From assembly GCF_020523825.1 (NCBI RefSeq), contig NZ_JAJALK010000003.1, forward strand, positions 248,001-312,000: a DNA stretch of 64,000 nucleotides, in the 5' to 3' direction. The translations under genes and the position numbers were made by a program. Under the pieces are notes generated by a model. The model saw only the letters and a program-made list of their open reading frames with translations. It was not told where the DNA came from and made no database searches. The stretch comes from Methylobacterium brachiatum. GTDB lineage: Bacteria; Pseudomonadota; Alphaproteobacteria; Rhizobiales; Beijerinckiaceae. This document shows positions 52,623 through 61,989 of this stretch, piece by piece (within the stretch, counting starts at the first letter, position 1; each line of letters starts with the position of its first letter).

Positions 52623-55271
52623 TCACTCGGCTGCGTTGCGCAGGCGGGATTCGTTGGGTCGCAGCGGCAGCCGCGCGGGGAAACGGGCGGCGTCGGCCTC
52701 GCTGGACACGCTGGCGACCAGGCTGGCGCGCGGCAGGACCGCCGCGGTCACGTCGAGCAAGGTCTCGACGCCGCGCTCCAGCTGCTCGCTCACCCGGTCC
52801 ACCACCAGGATCTCCGGGTCGCGCAGCAGCGCCCGGCCCAGGCCGATCCGGACGCGCACCCGGTCGGTGAGGAGCTGACCGCGATTGCCGACCTCCCTAT
52901 CGAGGCCGCGTCTCTGGACCGGGCGCTCGAGGTCGAACTGGCGGAACACGGCCCGGGCCTCGCGCTGGATGATCGCCTCGCCGTGCATCCGGGCCGTGTC
53001 GATGCGGCCGAACAGGAGATTGTCGAGCACCGTGCTGCGCGGGTTGATCCGGTTGGGATCGTAGGATTCGATATCGCAGCCGTCATGGCCGTGCATGAAC
53101 GCCTGCACCACGCCGCGGGCACCGACGATGCGGAGCTTGAGCGGCTGGTCGAGCAGGCCGAAGCGCATCCGCGGCTCGACATAGGCCAGCGCGAGCGCCA
53201 GGAACGCGACGCTGTCGGCCTCGTCCAGGCGGCCCTCCGCGGGCAGGCGGGCGAGCCGGCGCAGGTAATCCGGCAGCGCGTCCGGGGTGATCAGCGAGAA
53301 GCGCCGGAACAGCGGGTGACCGGGCGGCACGTCCGCGAAGATGTCCTTGAGGTTCTGGGCGATCGCCACGCCCATGCGGTCGAGGTCGTCCAGCAGCTTC
53401 ACCCGCTCCAGGGCCTCCCGGAACAGCCGCACGCTGGCCAGCCGTCGCGGATCCGTCAGGCTCGGGTCGCGCGGCACCCCGAACATCAGGTTCTCCGCCA
53501 CGGTCGCTTGCTGGTTGTAGGTCCCGCGGGAGAACGGGATTACCAGGTCGGCGAGCCCGCTCCGGGCGAAATGCTCGCGCAGATGCTCCCGGGCCGCGAT
53601 CATGCGCTGGCCCGCCGGGGTATCGTGGACCACCGTGCTGAGGGCGCCGAGGCCGAACCGGTACAGGTCGTCGCCGAGATCGAGGCGGAAGAGCAGGTCG
53701 AGCAGGCGCTCGTCGAGCTCCCGGGCGTCGCGGACGCCGAACCGGCCGTAGTCGATCCACGGATCGTCGATGCTGTCGGCGGGATTGCCGGTCTTCACCG
53801 CCTCGTTGATCCGCGTCTTGCTCAGGTCGATGCCCTTGGTCCGCAGCGGCTTGATCCGCAATCCGTAGAGCAGGTTGTCGCGTACCGTGCCGGGGAACAG
53901 GACCGGTTCGAGATCCGCGAAGGCGATGCGGCGGGACCGGGTCGCGCGCGGCAGGGTGGACAGGTCGTGATCGCCGATCCGCACCGTGCCGCTGGGGGGA
54001 ACGCGCAAGCCGGCCAGCACGCGGGCGAATTCCTGCGCGACCGGCCCGGGGGGAACCAGGGCGAGCTGGGCGGGCAGGTCGGCCTGGATGTCGCCGACCT
54101 CGATCGGCAGGCCCCCCTGGGGATCGCGCAGCGCCAGCGCCTCGACCCGCAGCGGGCTGCCGAGCCGCGGCGGCGTCCCATGGATCTCCCGCTCCGCAGG
54201 TTGGAGGCGCTGCGGCCCGAAATGCGCCGCCACGGTCTCGTACTTCACCTCGACGTCGAGGCGTTGCTGGTCCCAGTCGATCAGCTCCTTCAGGGGCGGC
54301 GGCAGGTCACGATAGGCGGCGAGCACCGCCACGAGCTGGCCGATATCGAGCTCGCCCTTGAGCGCGAACACGCCGCCGATGGCGTAGAACAGGAACGGGG
54401 TCACCTGCGCGAGCAGGTTGTTGAGATATTTGACCGCAAATTTCCGGCGGTAGATGCGCAGGCGCAGGTCGTAGAGGCTGTAGAGCCGGCCGCCGATCTC
54501 GGCCCGCTCCCAGCGGCCGGTGTCGTTGAGCGTCACCGCCGGCAGGCCGTCGAGCACCTCGGCGACCCGGCCGGCCAGGTTGCGCGAGGCGATCTGGCGC
54601 TGGCGGCTGAGCAGGATGATCTGGCGCCGCAGCCGCGGGATCACGGTCATCTGCACCGCCACCATCCCGCCGGCCGCGAGGCCCAGCCAGACGTTCTGCA
54701 TCATGATGAAGGCCAGGGCGGTCGCCGCCTGGGTGCCGAGGAAGACCGGGACCACGATCGCGTCGCCGATGAAGGAGCCGATCGGCTCGACCTCGTCGCG
54801 GATGATCGTCGCCGTCTCGGACGACTTCACCTCGCGCTGCGCCTCCGGGGTGAAGCGCAGCATCAGCGAGAACAGCTGGAAGCGCAGCCGGCGCAGCATC
54901 CGCTCGCCGAGGATGCCTTTCTGCAGGTTGATCCAGAACTTGAAGGCGCCGTTGATCAGGACGAGTGCCAGGAACAGGGTCGACAGGCCCAGCAGCAGCT
55001 CGAACCGGTCGAACTGAAACCCCTCGAACAGCCGCGTGGTCCCGCCGCCCAGCGGGGCCGGCCAGTCGATCGTGATCTCGAGGAACGGAGCGGTCGCCTC
55101 GCCATGCGCGAACGCCTTGCCGGTAATCGCGTCGTTGACGATGCGCTTCGGCAGATCGAGCGACGCGAAGTAGAATGGCAGCGACGCCAGGACCACCGCG
55201 CAGATCTTGAGCTGGTCGGCCTTGGAGTAGCGCCAGATATACGGGAAAAGTCGCGGCTCAAGCTCGCGCAT
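52623..55271 (-). CDS. ABC-exporter-like protein with degenerate, enlarged nucleotide-binding region
   Basis: An 882-residue protein. Residues 1-330 form a six-helix ABC exporter membrane domain. Residues 370-882 look like a nucleotide-binding region about twice normal size. The Walker A site reads LVPPGPVAQEFARVLAG (404-420), with no GK[ST]. The C-loop is VGNRGQLLTDRVRVRIGLGRALL (795-815), and Walker B is ILVVDR (821-826), with Arg in place of the catalytic Glu. The motif that follows the Q-loop in exporters (TVxxNLxxG) occurs three times, at 462-470, 590-598 and 747-755. It probably cannot hydrolyse ATP in the usual way. It is a single-gene unit, convergent with nothing on its own strand. 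Confidence 0.75.
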   Translation of the reverse strand: MRELEPRLFPYIWRYSKADQLKICAVVLASLPFYFASLDLPKRIVNDAITGKAFAHGEATAPFLEITIDWPAPLGGGTTRLFEGFQFDRFELLLGLSTLFLALVLINGAFKFWINLQKGILGERMLRRLRFQLFSLMLRFTPEAQREVKSSETATIIRDEVEPIGSFIGDAIVVPVFLGTQAATALAFIMMQNVWLGLAAGGMVAVQMTVIPRLRRQIILLSRQRQIASRNLAGRVAEVLDGLPAVTLNDTGRWERAEIGGRLYSLYDLRLRIYRRKFAVKYLNNLLAQVTPFLFYAIGGVFALKGELDIGQLVAVLAAYRDLPPPLKELIDWDQQRLDVEVKYETVAAHFGPQRLQPAEREIHGTPPRLGSPLRVEALALRDPQGGLPIEVGDIQADLPAQLALVPPGPVAQEFARVLAGLRVPPSGTVRIGDHDLSTLPRATRSRRIAFADLEPVLFPGTVRDNLLYGLRIKPLRTKGIDLSKTRINEAVKTGNPADSIDDPWIDYGRFGVRDARELDERLLDLLFRLDLGDDLYRFGLGALSTVVHDTPAGQRMIAAREHLREHFARSGLADLVIPFSRGTYNQQATVAENLMFGVPRDPSLTDPRRLASVRLFREALERVKLLDDLDRMGVAIAQNLKDIFADVPPGHPLFRRFSLITPDALPDYLRRLARLPAEGRLDEADSVAFLALALAYVEPRMRFGLLDQPLKLRIVGARGVVQAFMHGHDGCDIESYDPNRINPRSTVLDNLLFGRIDTARMHGEAIIQREARAVFRQFDLERPVQRRGLDREVGNRGQLLTDRVRVRIGLGRALLRDPEILVVDRVSEQLERGVETLLDVTAAVLPRASLVASVSSEADAARFPARLPLRPNESRLRNAAE

Positions 55272-55601
55272 CGCGTCCGTCCGGTGTGCGCCCGTACTGG
55301 CGGAGTCGATGCGGGTTTGTCGTGCGCCCGCGCACAGATCCGAGCCGGAACGCCATTGAGGGTCGCAGTTCCATTCAAGAGGCCTGGCGGGGAGCGGGGC
55401 TTCGGGGGCGCGTCAACGGACCGGTGCCGCCGGCCGGGCCCGAACAACCGGGCTCCGGCAGCGCTGCGTCCGTCGGCGCGACTCCGCTTCCCCGATGCGA
55501 GACAGCAGCGTCATTCCACCGTCATATAGGGCAACAGGGCCGTAGGGCGGCACCGCCGCGGATCAGAACTTGCGCCTGCGCAATCCGCGCGGGACGCCGG
55601 G
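55272..55601. other. Intergenic gap upstream of the ABC-like gene
   Basis: A 330-bp gap between two minus-strand genes. It should hold the ABC-like gene promoter on its left side. Short frames occur on both strands but none looks like a known protein, and no hairpin with a T tract is obvious. Confidence 0.4.
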
Positions 55602-56303
55602 TCAGATCGAGCGGGTCAGGCCGCCGTCGACGCGCAGGTTCTGACCGGTGATGTAGGCCGCGCCGTCCGAGGCGAGGAACGCGATCGTAGCGGCGATCTC
55701 GTCCGTGCTTCCGTAACGGCCCATCGGGACGCTCTGCCGGCGCTCCTCCGTGGCGGGCAGACTGTCGATCCAGCCGGGAAGCACGTTGTTCATCCGAACA
55801 TTGTCGGCCGCGTAGGTGTCGGCGAACAGCTTGGTGTACGCGGCGAGCCCGGCCCGGAACACCGCCGAGGTCGGGAACATCGGGCTCGGCTCGAAGGCCC
55901 AGGCGGTCGAGATGTTGATGATCGCGCCGGCACGCTGCGCCTGCATGACCGGCGTCACGAGGCGTGCCGGCCGCACCACGTTCAGGAGATAGGTATCCAG
56001 GCCGGCGTGCCATTGCGCGTCCGTGATGTCGAGCAACGGTGCCCGGGGCCCGTGGCCGGCGCTGTTGACCAGGACGTCGATCCGCTCCCACCGGGCCATC
56101 GCCCCGCCGACCAAGCGCTCCAGATCCTCGGTGGATTGGTTCGAGCCGGTAATCCCGAAACCGCCCAGCTCCTGCGCCAGCGCCTCCCCCTTGCCGGACG
56201 ACGACAGGATCGCGACCGCATAGCCCTCGGCCGCGAGCTTCCGGGCGGCGGCCGCCCCCATGCCGCTGCCGCCTGCCGTGACGAGGGCCACCTTCCTGCT
56301 CAT
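55602..56303 (-). CDS. SDR-family oxidoreductase lacking the usual YxxxK
   Basis: A 233-residue short-chain dehydrogenase-like protein. It has the cofactor loop TAGGSGMG at 9-16, NSAG at 80-83 in VLVNSAGHGP, and Ser132 in INISTAW. Where Tyr-x3-Lys is expected about 13 residues later, the sequence is TSAVFR (145-150), so the catalytic Tyr and Lys are missing. The C-terminal NNVLPGWIDSLP and GQNLRVDGG are normal. It may bind ligand without classical catalysis or use another acid. The ATG at 56303 follows GGAG; an upstream ATG at 56330 lacks one. It is divergent from typA. Confidence 0.8.
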   Translation of the reverse strand: MSRKVALVTAGGSGMGAAAARKLAAEGYAVAILSSSGKGEALAQELGGFGITGSNQSTEDLERLVGGAMARWERIDVLVNSAGHGPRAPLLDITDAQWHAGLDTYLLNVVRPARLVTPVMQAQRAGAIINISTAWAFEPSPMFPTSAVFRAGLAAYTKLFADTYAADNVRMNNVLPGWIDSLPATEERRQSVPMGRYGSTDEIAATIAFLASDGAAYITGQNLRVDGGLTRSI

Positions 56304-56671
56304 AGCGTACGCTCCGTTCTCGCCCGGCAATGCGACCGCCGCCGGGACAGGGGCGGCGAATCGCCACCGCCGGCAGACCGGGTCCGTTTACGGCACCGGA
56401 GCCGTCGAACGCAGCGGCTTCTCCTGAAAATATCGCGCCGTGCAGCCGGCCGGCAGGCCGATCGCGGCGTCGCCGGCAGAAAAATCCTGGCACCACGTGT
56501 GGTTTAGCCGGGCACGACGCACGCCACGAAAGGCCGGCATGTGCGCGACGGCCTTGCGGGCGGACGCGTGGGCTTATATTGCGACGCAACCACCACGACC
56601 GTACCTCACCCGGCGCGGACGGCCGCGCCGCGCGGCCGCCAGGGAGCCGGCACAACCCGTTTCGGGCCGCC
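56304..56671. other. Divergent promoter region between SDR and typA genes
   Basis: A 368-bp gap between divergent genes that must hold both promoters. The typA frame stays open through most of it, but similarity to TypA begins only at 56672. No hairpin terminator or known operator was found. Confidence 0.4.
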
Positions 56672-58498
56672 ATGAATCTGCGCAACATCGCCATCATTGC
56701 CCACGTCGACCACGGCAAGACGACGCTCGTCGACAAGCTGCTGGCCCAGTCCGGCACCTTCCGCGAGAATCAGCGGGTCGAGGAGCGGGCGATGGACTCC
56801 AACGACCTGGAGAAGGAGCGTGGCATCACGATCCTGGCCAAGGCGACCTCGGTCGTCTGGGAGGACACCCGCGTCAACATCGTCGACACCCCCGGCCACG
56901 CCGATTTCGGCGGCGAGGTCGAGCGCATCCTGTCGATGGTCGACGGCGTGATCGTGCTGGTGGATGCCGCCGAGGGGCCGATGCCCCAGACCAAGTTCGT
57001 GGTCGGCAAGGCCCTCAAGATCGGCCTGCGCCCCATCGTGGCGATCAACAAGGTCGACCGTCCGGATGCGCGCATCAACGAGGTCGTGAACGAGGTGTTC
57101 GACCTGTTCGCGGCTCTCGACGCCACGGACGAGCAGCTCGACTTCCCGATCCTCTACGGGTCGGGCCGCAACGGCTGGATGGCCGACAGCCCGGATGCCG
57201 ACCCGTCGGTGGGCCTCAAGCCGCTGTTCGAGCTCGTGCTCAAGCACGTGCCGCCAGCCAAGGTCGAGGACGGCCCGTTCCGGATGCTCGGCACCCTGCT
57301 CGAGGCCAACCCGTTCCTGGGCCGGATCATCACCGGCCGCATCGCCTCCGGCACCGTCAAGCCGAACCAGCAGATCAAGGTCCTGTCGCGGGACGGCAAG
57401 GTGGTCGAGACCGGTCGCGTCTCCAAGATCCTGGCTTTCCGCGGCCTGGAGCGCGCCCCGATCGATGTCGGCGAGGCGGGCGACATCGTCTCCATCGCCG
57501 GCCTAATCAAGGGCACGGTGGCCGACACGTTCTGCGACCCGCAGGTGGACACCCCGATCCAAGCCCAGCCGATCGATCCGCCCACCGTGACCATGTCGTT
57601 CATCGTCAACGACTCGCCGCTCGCCGGCACCGAGGGTGACAAGGTCACCAGCCGCATGATCCGCGACCGCCTGTTCAAGGAGGGCGAGGGCAACGTCACG
57701 CTCAAGATCGAAGAGGCCGCCGACAAGGACTCGTTCTACGTGTCCGGCCGCGGCGAGCTCCAGCTCGCCATCCTGATCGAGACGATGCGGCGCGAGGGTT
57801 TCGAGATCGCCGTCTCCCGGCCGCGCGTGGTCTACGAGAAGGACGAAGAGGGTAACCTGCTCGAGCCGATCGAAGAGGTCGTGATCGACGTCGATGAGGA
57901 GCATTCCGGCGTCGTCGTGCAGAAGATGTCCGAGCGCAAAGCCGAGATGCTGGAGATGCGGCCGTCGGGCGGCGATCGCCTGCGCCTCGTGTTCCACGCC
58001 CCGACCCGCGGCCTGATCGGCTACCAGGGCGAGCTGCTGACCGACACCCGCGGCACGGCGATCATGAACCGCCTGTTCAAAGCCTACGAGCCCTTCAAGG
58101 GCGAGATCGCCGGACGCCGCAACGGCGTTCTGATCTCGAACGACAAGGGCGAGGCCGTGGCCTACGCCATGTGGAACCTCGAGGATCGCGGCCCGATGAT
58201 GATTGAGCCCGGCTGGAAGGTCTATCAGGGCATGATCATCGGCGAGCACAACCGCGAGAACGATCTCGAGGTGAACGTGCTCAAGGGTAAGAAGCTGACC
58301 AACATCCGCACCACCTCGAAGGACGAGGCCGTGCGCCTGACGCCGCCGATCCGGATGACCCTCGAGCGCTCGCTCGCCTGGATCCAGGACGACGAGCTGG
58401 TCGAGGTCACGCCGAAGTCGATCCGGCTGCGTAAGACCGTGCTCGATCCCAACGACCGCAAGCGCGTCGAGCGCTCGTCGAAGGATACCGCCGCCTGA
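56672..58498 (+). CDS. typA: TypA/BipA ribosome-associated GTPase
   Basis: A 608-residue translational GTPase. G1 is [15 protein letters not shown], the switch region follows [10 protein letters not shown]3 is [16 protein letters not shown] and G4 is NKVDRPDA. The EF-G-like domains III and V and the BipA-specific C-terminal domain follow, with [16 protein letters not shown] and ALAW-type text ([16 protein letters not shown]). It binds ribosomes and aids assembly or translation under stress and cold. The ATG at 56672 matches the family start and length. It is followed 17 bp later by a hairpin. Confidence 0.96.
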   Translation: MNLRNIAIIAHVDHGKTTLVDKLLAQSGTFRENQRVEERAMDSNDLEKERGITILAKATSVVWEDTRVNIVDTPGHADFGGEVERILSMVDGVIVLVDAAEGPMPQTKFVVGKALKIGLRPIVAINKVDRPDARINEVVNEVFDLFAALDATDEQLDFPILYGSGRNGWMADSPDADPSVGLKPLFELVLKHVPPAKVEDGPFRMLGTLLEANPFLGRIITGRIASGTVKPNQQIKVLSRDGKVVETGRVSKILAFRGLERAPIDVGEAGDIVSIAGLIKGTVADTFCDPQVDTPIQAQPIDPPTVTMSFIVNDSPLAGTEGDKVTSRMIRDRLFKEGEGNVTLKIEEAADKDSFYVSGRGELQLAILIETMRREGFEIAVSRPRVVYEKDEEGNLLEPIEEVVIDVDEEHSGVVVQKMSERKAEMLEMRPSGGDRLRLVFHAPTRGLIGYQGELLTDTRGTAIMNRLFKAYEPFKGEIAGRRNGVLISNDKGEAVAYAMWNLEDRGPMMIEPGWKVYQGMIIGEHNRENDLEVNVLKGKKLTNIRTTSKDEAVRLTPPIRMTLERSLAWIQDDELVEVTPKSIRLRKTVLDPNDRKRVERSSKDTAA

Positions 58499-58925
58499 GC
58501 TGAAGGGCGCATCACGACCGGGCCTTCATGCCCGGTCGCCGGTGGAAATCCCTGTCCTCCCGCGTTGCCGCATCGAATCCTGCCGCCGAGCCTCTGGGCT
58601 CGGCGGATCTGCTTTGAGAGGGCTGCGTGAAACCCGTGGGTCCGACGCCCGATCTGGCGCCGGGCCGACCGCTGTCGCGTTCGATTTGGGCCGCTGACGT
58701 CTGCGAGGATCGCGCGGACCGATGGGTCGCCGCCGAAACCGGTGGCAGGGCAGGGGGGCGCGCACCGACAGGACGAGGTTTGGCACGCCTGCGCCGCGGC
58801 CTAATGCGCACCGGTCAAAGATCGTCCGGGCGGCCCAGCCGCTTCACGTCCTGCTGTCTTGCGGGAAGGACCTCCGGCCGACCTCGAGACGCGTGCCTCG
58901 CGGTCGCCGGCGCCCCTTAGGATCC
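58499..58925. other. Non-coding stretch after typA, with hairpins
   Basis: A 427-bp gap between convergent transcripts. A perfect 8-bp stem at 58516-58523/58530-58537 (GACCGGGC / GCCCGGTC) and another at 58583-58590/58599-58606 are candidate 3' ends for typA. Both lack T tracts. A GTG-started open frame at 58627-58920 is Arg/Gly-rich without family resemblance, so it was not called. Confidence 0.45.
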
Positions 58926-59078
58926 TCAGCTGCTGCCCGGATCGGTCTCGTCGTTCTGGCTCTTGCCGCCCTGCGGACCCATCCCGGGCTTGCCGTCGGT
59001 CTTCTCGTTCGGGTCCTTCACCGCGTCGGGCGCCACGTTGGCCGGCTTCTTCGGTTTCGGATCTTCACGCTCACTCAT
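58926..59078 (-). CDS. Very small hydrophilic protein, operon member 3
   Basis: A 50-residue protein (start MSEREDPKPKKPANV) rich in Lys, Asp, Pro and Gly, with no hydrophobic core; likely disordered. AGGAG lies eight bases before its ATG. Its first 8 bp overlap the end of the preceding small gene, so it belongs to the same three-gene operon. The function is unknown. Confidence 0.6.
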   Translation of the reverse strand: MSEREDPKPKKPANVAPDAVKDPNEKTDGKPGMGPQGGKSQNDETDPGSS

Positions 59079-59388
59079 TCTTGTTCTCCTGCTCGACGCG
59101 ATAGTGGCCGTCGGCCACCTTTTGGTCAGCAGCCGGGCCCCGCGACGCTGTCTGGTCGGAATGGCCGCCCGACGAGCCGCCGATGGCGGGCGGTGCGCGT
59201 CCGGCCTCGCCGGATTTGCCCCAGCCCTCCTTGGATTCGGTCTTGGCCGCTCCGCCCGCGCCCATATCGGTGATCGCCGCCTGTTCGGCGGTCTGGTGAC
59301 CACCGCCGGCCGGGTGCTCGCCCGGTGACCCGACCGTATCGTCCGGCTTCCGGGTGACCGTGCCGGAATCGCTGGTGATTCTACCCAT
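59071..59388 (-). CDS. Small hydrophilic protein, operon member 2
   Basis: A 105-residue Gly/Ser/Thr-rich protein predicted to be disordered, starting MGRITSDSGTVTRKPDDTVG and including AITDMGAGGAAKTESKEGWGK. Its ATG overlaps the stop of the upstream gene by one base (TGATG), a strong sign of coupled translation. No known domain is recognised. Confidence 0.62.
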   Translation of the reverse strand: MGRITSDSGTVTRKPDDTVGSPGEHPAGGGHQTAEQAAITDMGAGGAAKTESKEGWGKSGEAGRAPPAIGGSSGGHSDQTASRGPAADQKVADGHYRVEQENKNE

Positions 59389-59726
59389 CACCGCTTCCCG
59401 TCATCCTGGCCGACCGCGGCGGTCGCCCGGTCGATCGCTTCGCCCAAATTCGAACCCTTGCCGGACGCGGTGCCGAAATCGCCCTGCAACTTCTTCAGGT
59501 TCTCAGGCGGCGTCTCGGCCTCGGTGGCGTCCGTGGCATCGGAGCCGGGCGTGCCGGAGGCGATCCGGGCCGCCTGGGCGTCGCCCGCCGGGTCCCGCTT
59601 GAGGTCGGTCTGGGTGTTGGCCGCCAAGCCCACGTCGAGGGGCGAATCCTGGCCGAGATCCTGGCCATTGCGGTCCGCGTTGGCGTTGAAATCCTTCAAC
59701 GACGGCCGCTTCGTCTGCTCTGCCAT
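59388..59726 (-). CDS. Small hydrophilic protein, operon member 1
   Basis: A 112-residue protein, acidic and Asn/Asp/Gln-rich, with MAEQTKRPSLKDFNANADRN at the N terminus and a more helical segment ENLKKLQGDFGTASGKGSNL near the end. The ATG follows GGAGAGG. It is the first of three overlapping small genes, all without hydrophobic cores. The pattern is reminiscent of stress-induced hydrophilic proteins, but this is inference. Confidence 0.65.
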   Translation of the reverse strand: MAEQTKRPSLKDFNANADRNGQDLGQDSPLDVGLAANTQTDLKRDPAGDAQAARIASGTPGSDATDATEAETPPENLKKLQGDFGTASGKGSNLGEAIDRATAAVGQDDGKR

Positions 59727-59849
59727 GGCGTCTGCCTCTCCTGTGTCGCGCTGTTGCGGGACAACGGGGGCGGGAGACCAGAGTTGCGTCGGGCGTTCCG
59801 ATCCGGCGCGGGCGGTGCTCCGCCTGGCGCAATCGTGCCCGCTGCAGCG

Positions 59850-60347
59850 TCAGGGCCCGACGATCCTGGGTGTCATGCCCTGGACGAGCGCCCGAACCGA
59901 ATCCTCGGCGTGGCCGGGGCTGTCCGCCTTGGCCTGGATCGTCAGGAGGTCGCCGTCGCGCAGGATCACCGCGGTCGATCCCCCGCCATTGCCGAGCCCG
60001 TAGACCGTGATCCATCCGACCGCCGGGCTGACCGGCAGGGATGAGAGGCGGCAATCGGGGTTCTGCTTGATGCAGAGCGATTCGAGCTTGGCGAAGGACG
60101 TCTCCCCGGATCGCACGCGCTTCTCGGTCCCGTCGGTCAGCCGTCCGAGCTCGATGTCGACCGTGGCCGAACCCTTGCACGCGGAACACGTCATGGTCAG
60201 GCTCAGCGGCGTCGCCTGCACCGACGCCTTCGGGTCGATCGCGATCCTGACCTGATCCACGACGCTTGTGAGATCGTGGCTCGCGAAGCCCTGAGCCTGC
60301 GCCGTCTGGGCGAGCAGGCAACTGATGAGAACGAGAAGCCAGCGCAT
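59850..60347 (-). CDS. Secreted CxxC protein, unknown function
   Basis: A 165-residue protein with a clear signal peptide (MRWLLVLISCLLAQTAQAQG). The mature part contains MTCSACKGSATVDIELG, a CxxC pair that could form a disulfide or bind metal, and two further cysteines in ESLCIKQNPDCRL. A beta-rich C-terminal part (VGWITVYGLGNGGGSTAVIL) follows. It is probably periplasmic. I do not recognise the family. It is a single gene between the small-protein operon and cysK. Confidence 0.65.
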   Translation of the reverse strand: MRWLLVLISCLLAQTAQAQGFASHDLTSVVDQVRIAIDPKASVQATPLSLTMTCSACKGSATVDIELGRLTDGTEKRVRSGETSFAKLESLCIKQNPDCRLSSLPVSPAVGWITVYGLGNGGGSTAVILRDGDLLTIQAKADSPGHAEDSVRALVQGMTPRIVGP

Positions 60348-60733
60348 GCGAGTCAGTCCGTCCGGTGCCGGATCGCGGGTGGAGCGACGGCCCGTGATCC
60401 AGATGACCTATGCGCGCGGTTTTTCCAAGGTTCTCATCCGGGAACAGCGCCGCTCCGGGTGCATGGCCAAGTCAAAGTGAAAGGATGGTGGCTGCGACCG
60501 CGTCAAATCTTCGGATTTTTTCGGCCGTAAAATCGTTGCTGTCCATTTCGGTCGCCAAGAGGTCTTCCGTCATCTGCAGCAGTTGAAGAGTAACGAAGGT
60601 TGAATACTGAAACATTTCTTAGGCACGGTATCGTCCCGGCCTCCCGCCAAAGAAAAAGCCGCGCCGGCCCCATGGGGACAGACGCGGCTTGAAACGTCAG
60701 CGTCGGCGCGCGGCGCGCCTTCGCCAAACCGGG
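60348..60733. other. Gap between the CxxC protein gene and cysK
   Basis: A 386-bp gap. The part from about 60500 to 60650 is noticeably AT-richer than the rest of the window, with TTTTTT and AAAATCG runs, and may hold the promoter of the secreted-protein gene. The cysK side carries a terminator. No gene was recognised. Confidence 0.4.
60648..60690 (-). terminator. Rho-independent terminator of cysK
   Basis: On the minus strand, AAGCCGCG and CGCGGCTT pair as an 8-bp outer stem around an inner GGCCCCATGGGG-type palindrome, followed by TTTTTCTTT. It lies about 45 bp after the cysK stop and is a strong intrinsic terminator. Confidence 0.85.
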
Positions 60734-61708
60734 CTAGCCGATGCCGTCGAACAGGGCCGACGAGATGTAGCGCTCGGCGAACGAGCAGGCGATCGTGACG
60801 ATCCGCTTGCCCTGGAATTCCGGCCGCTTGGCCAGTTCCAGCGCGGCCGCGACGTTGCCGCCGGTCGAGATGCCGCCCGGAATCCCCTCCAGACGGGCCA
60901 GCGCCCGCGAGGTCTCGAAGGCGGTGTCGTTGGAGACCTTGAGCACGCCGTCGAGGATGTCGGTGTGCAGGTTCTCCGGGATGAAGCCCGCGCCGATGCC
61001 CTGGATCTTGTGCGGGCCGGGCTGGCCGCCGGAGATCACCGGGGAATCCACCGGCTCGACCGCAAAGACCTTGAGGTTCGGCAGGCGCGGCTTCAGCACC
61101 TCGCCGACACCGGTCACGGTGCCGCCGGTGCCGACGCCGGCCACGAACGCATCGAGCTGACCGCCGGTATCGGTCCAGATCTCCTCCGCGGTGGTCTTGC
61201 GGTGGATCTCGGGGTTGGCCGGGTTCGAGAATTGCTGCGGCATCACCGAGCCCGGGATCTCCTTCAGGAGCTCCTCGGCCTTGGCGATGGCGCCCTTCAT
61301 GCCCTGCGCGCCCGGGGTGAGCGCCAGCTCGGCACCCAGGAAGGCCAGCATCTTGCGCCGCTCCAGGGACATCGTCTCGGGCATCACCAGGACCAGCCGG
61401 TAGCCCCGGGCCGCGGCCACGAAGGCCAGCGCGATGCCAGTGTTGCCGGAAGTCGGCTCGACCAGCGTGCCGCCGGGCTGCAGCTTGCCGGAGGCCTCGA
61501 GCGCGTCGATCATGTTGACGCCGATGCGGTCCTTCACGCTCGCGATCGGGTTGAAGAATTCGAGCTTCAGCAGGATCTCGGCGTCGACGCCGTGCTCCTT
61601 GGGCAGGCGGTTGAGGCGCACCAGCGGGGTGTTGCCGATGGTCTCAGTGATCGAGCCGTAGACACGACCGTGGCCGACCTTCGCCGGCGCGTTGAGGGAA
61701 TCGGCCAT
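60734..61708 (-). CDS. cysK: Cysteine synthase A (O-acetylserine sulfhydrylase)
   Basis: A 324-residue PLP enzyme that makes L-cysteine from O-acetylserine and sulfide. The PLP lysine is Lys59 in [11 protein letters not shown], the substrate loop is [12 protein letters not shown], the phosphate loop is [12 protein letters not shown], and the C terminus has [14 protein letters not shown]. The ATG at 61708 follows CAGGAG at normal spacing. It is monocistronic, with a strong terminator after it. The CysK versus CysM preference was judged from the overall fit to CysK. Confidence 0.95.
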   Translation of the reverse strand: MADSLNAPAKVGHGRVYGSITETIGNTPLVRLNRLPKEHGVDAEILLKLEFFNPIASVKDRIGVNMIDALEASGKLQPGGTLVEPTSGNTGIALAFVAAARGYRLVLVMPETMSLERRKMLAFLGAELALTPGAQGMKGAIAKAEELLKEIPGSVMPQQFSNPANPEIHRKTTAEEIWTDTGGQLDAFVAGVGTGGTVTGVGEVLKPRLPNLKVFAVEPVDSPVISGGQPGPHKIQGIGAGFIPENLHTDILDGVLKVSNDTAFETSRALARLEGIPGGISTGGNVAAALELAKRPEFQGKRIVTIACSFAERYISSALFDGIG

Positions 61709-61989
61709 CGCGGAACTCCTGCAGGTGTCGGGTCGGATCAATGTCGGGTCCGGCGGGCCCGAGCCAAGGGAAGCACTGGCGCGCCGCCGGACACGAGGCT
61801 GCGATATCGCGTCGCCGAAGCCGGGGCAATCAGGCTAAGTGTCCTGTACGAAAGTTCTTTTTGCCGGCGCTGGGGAATACCCGAAATCGTGGAAGAAGGT
61901 CTCTGATGCGCCGGCCTTTTCTGGAATATCGTTCTCCGGACGAAGGCTGTCCGTCGCGGACGCCCGGGGCGGACGACCAGGATTGTCAA

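Noticed and set aside
52515..55529. A 1004-codon plus-strand open frame opposite the ABC-like gene
   Set aside because: No membrane or domain pattern, low-complexity shadow composition; the minus-strand protein has clear exporter features.
58627..58920. GTG-started Arg-rich frame after typA
   Set aside because: No family resemblance or ribosome binding site, and frames of this size are common by chance at this base composition.
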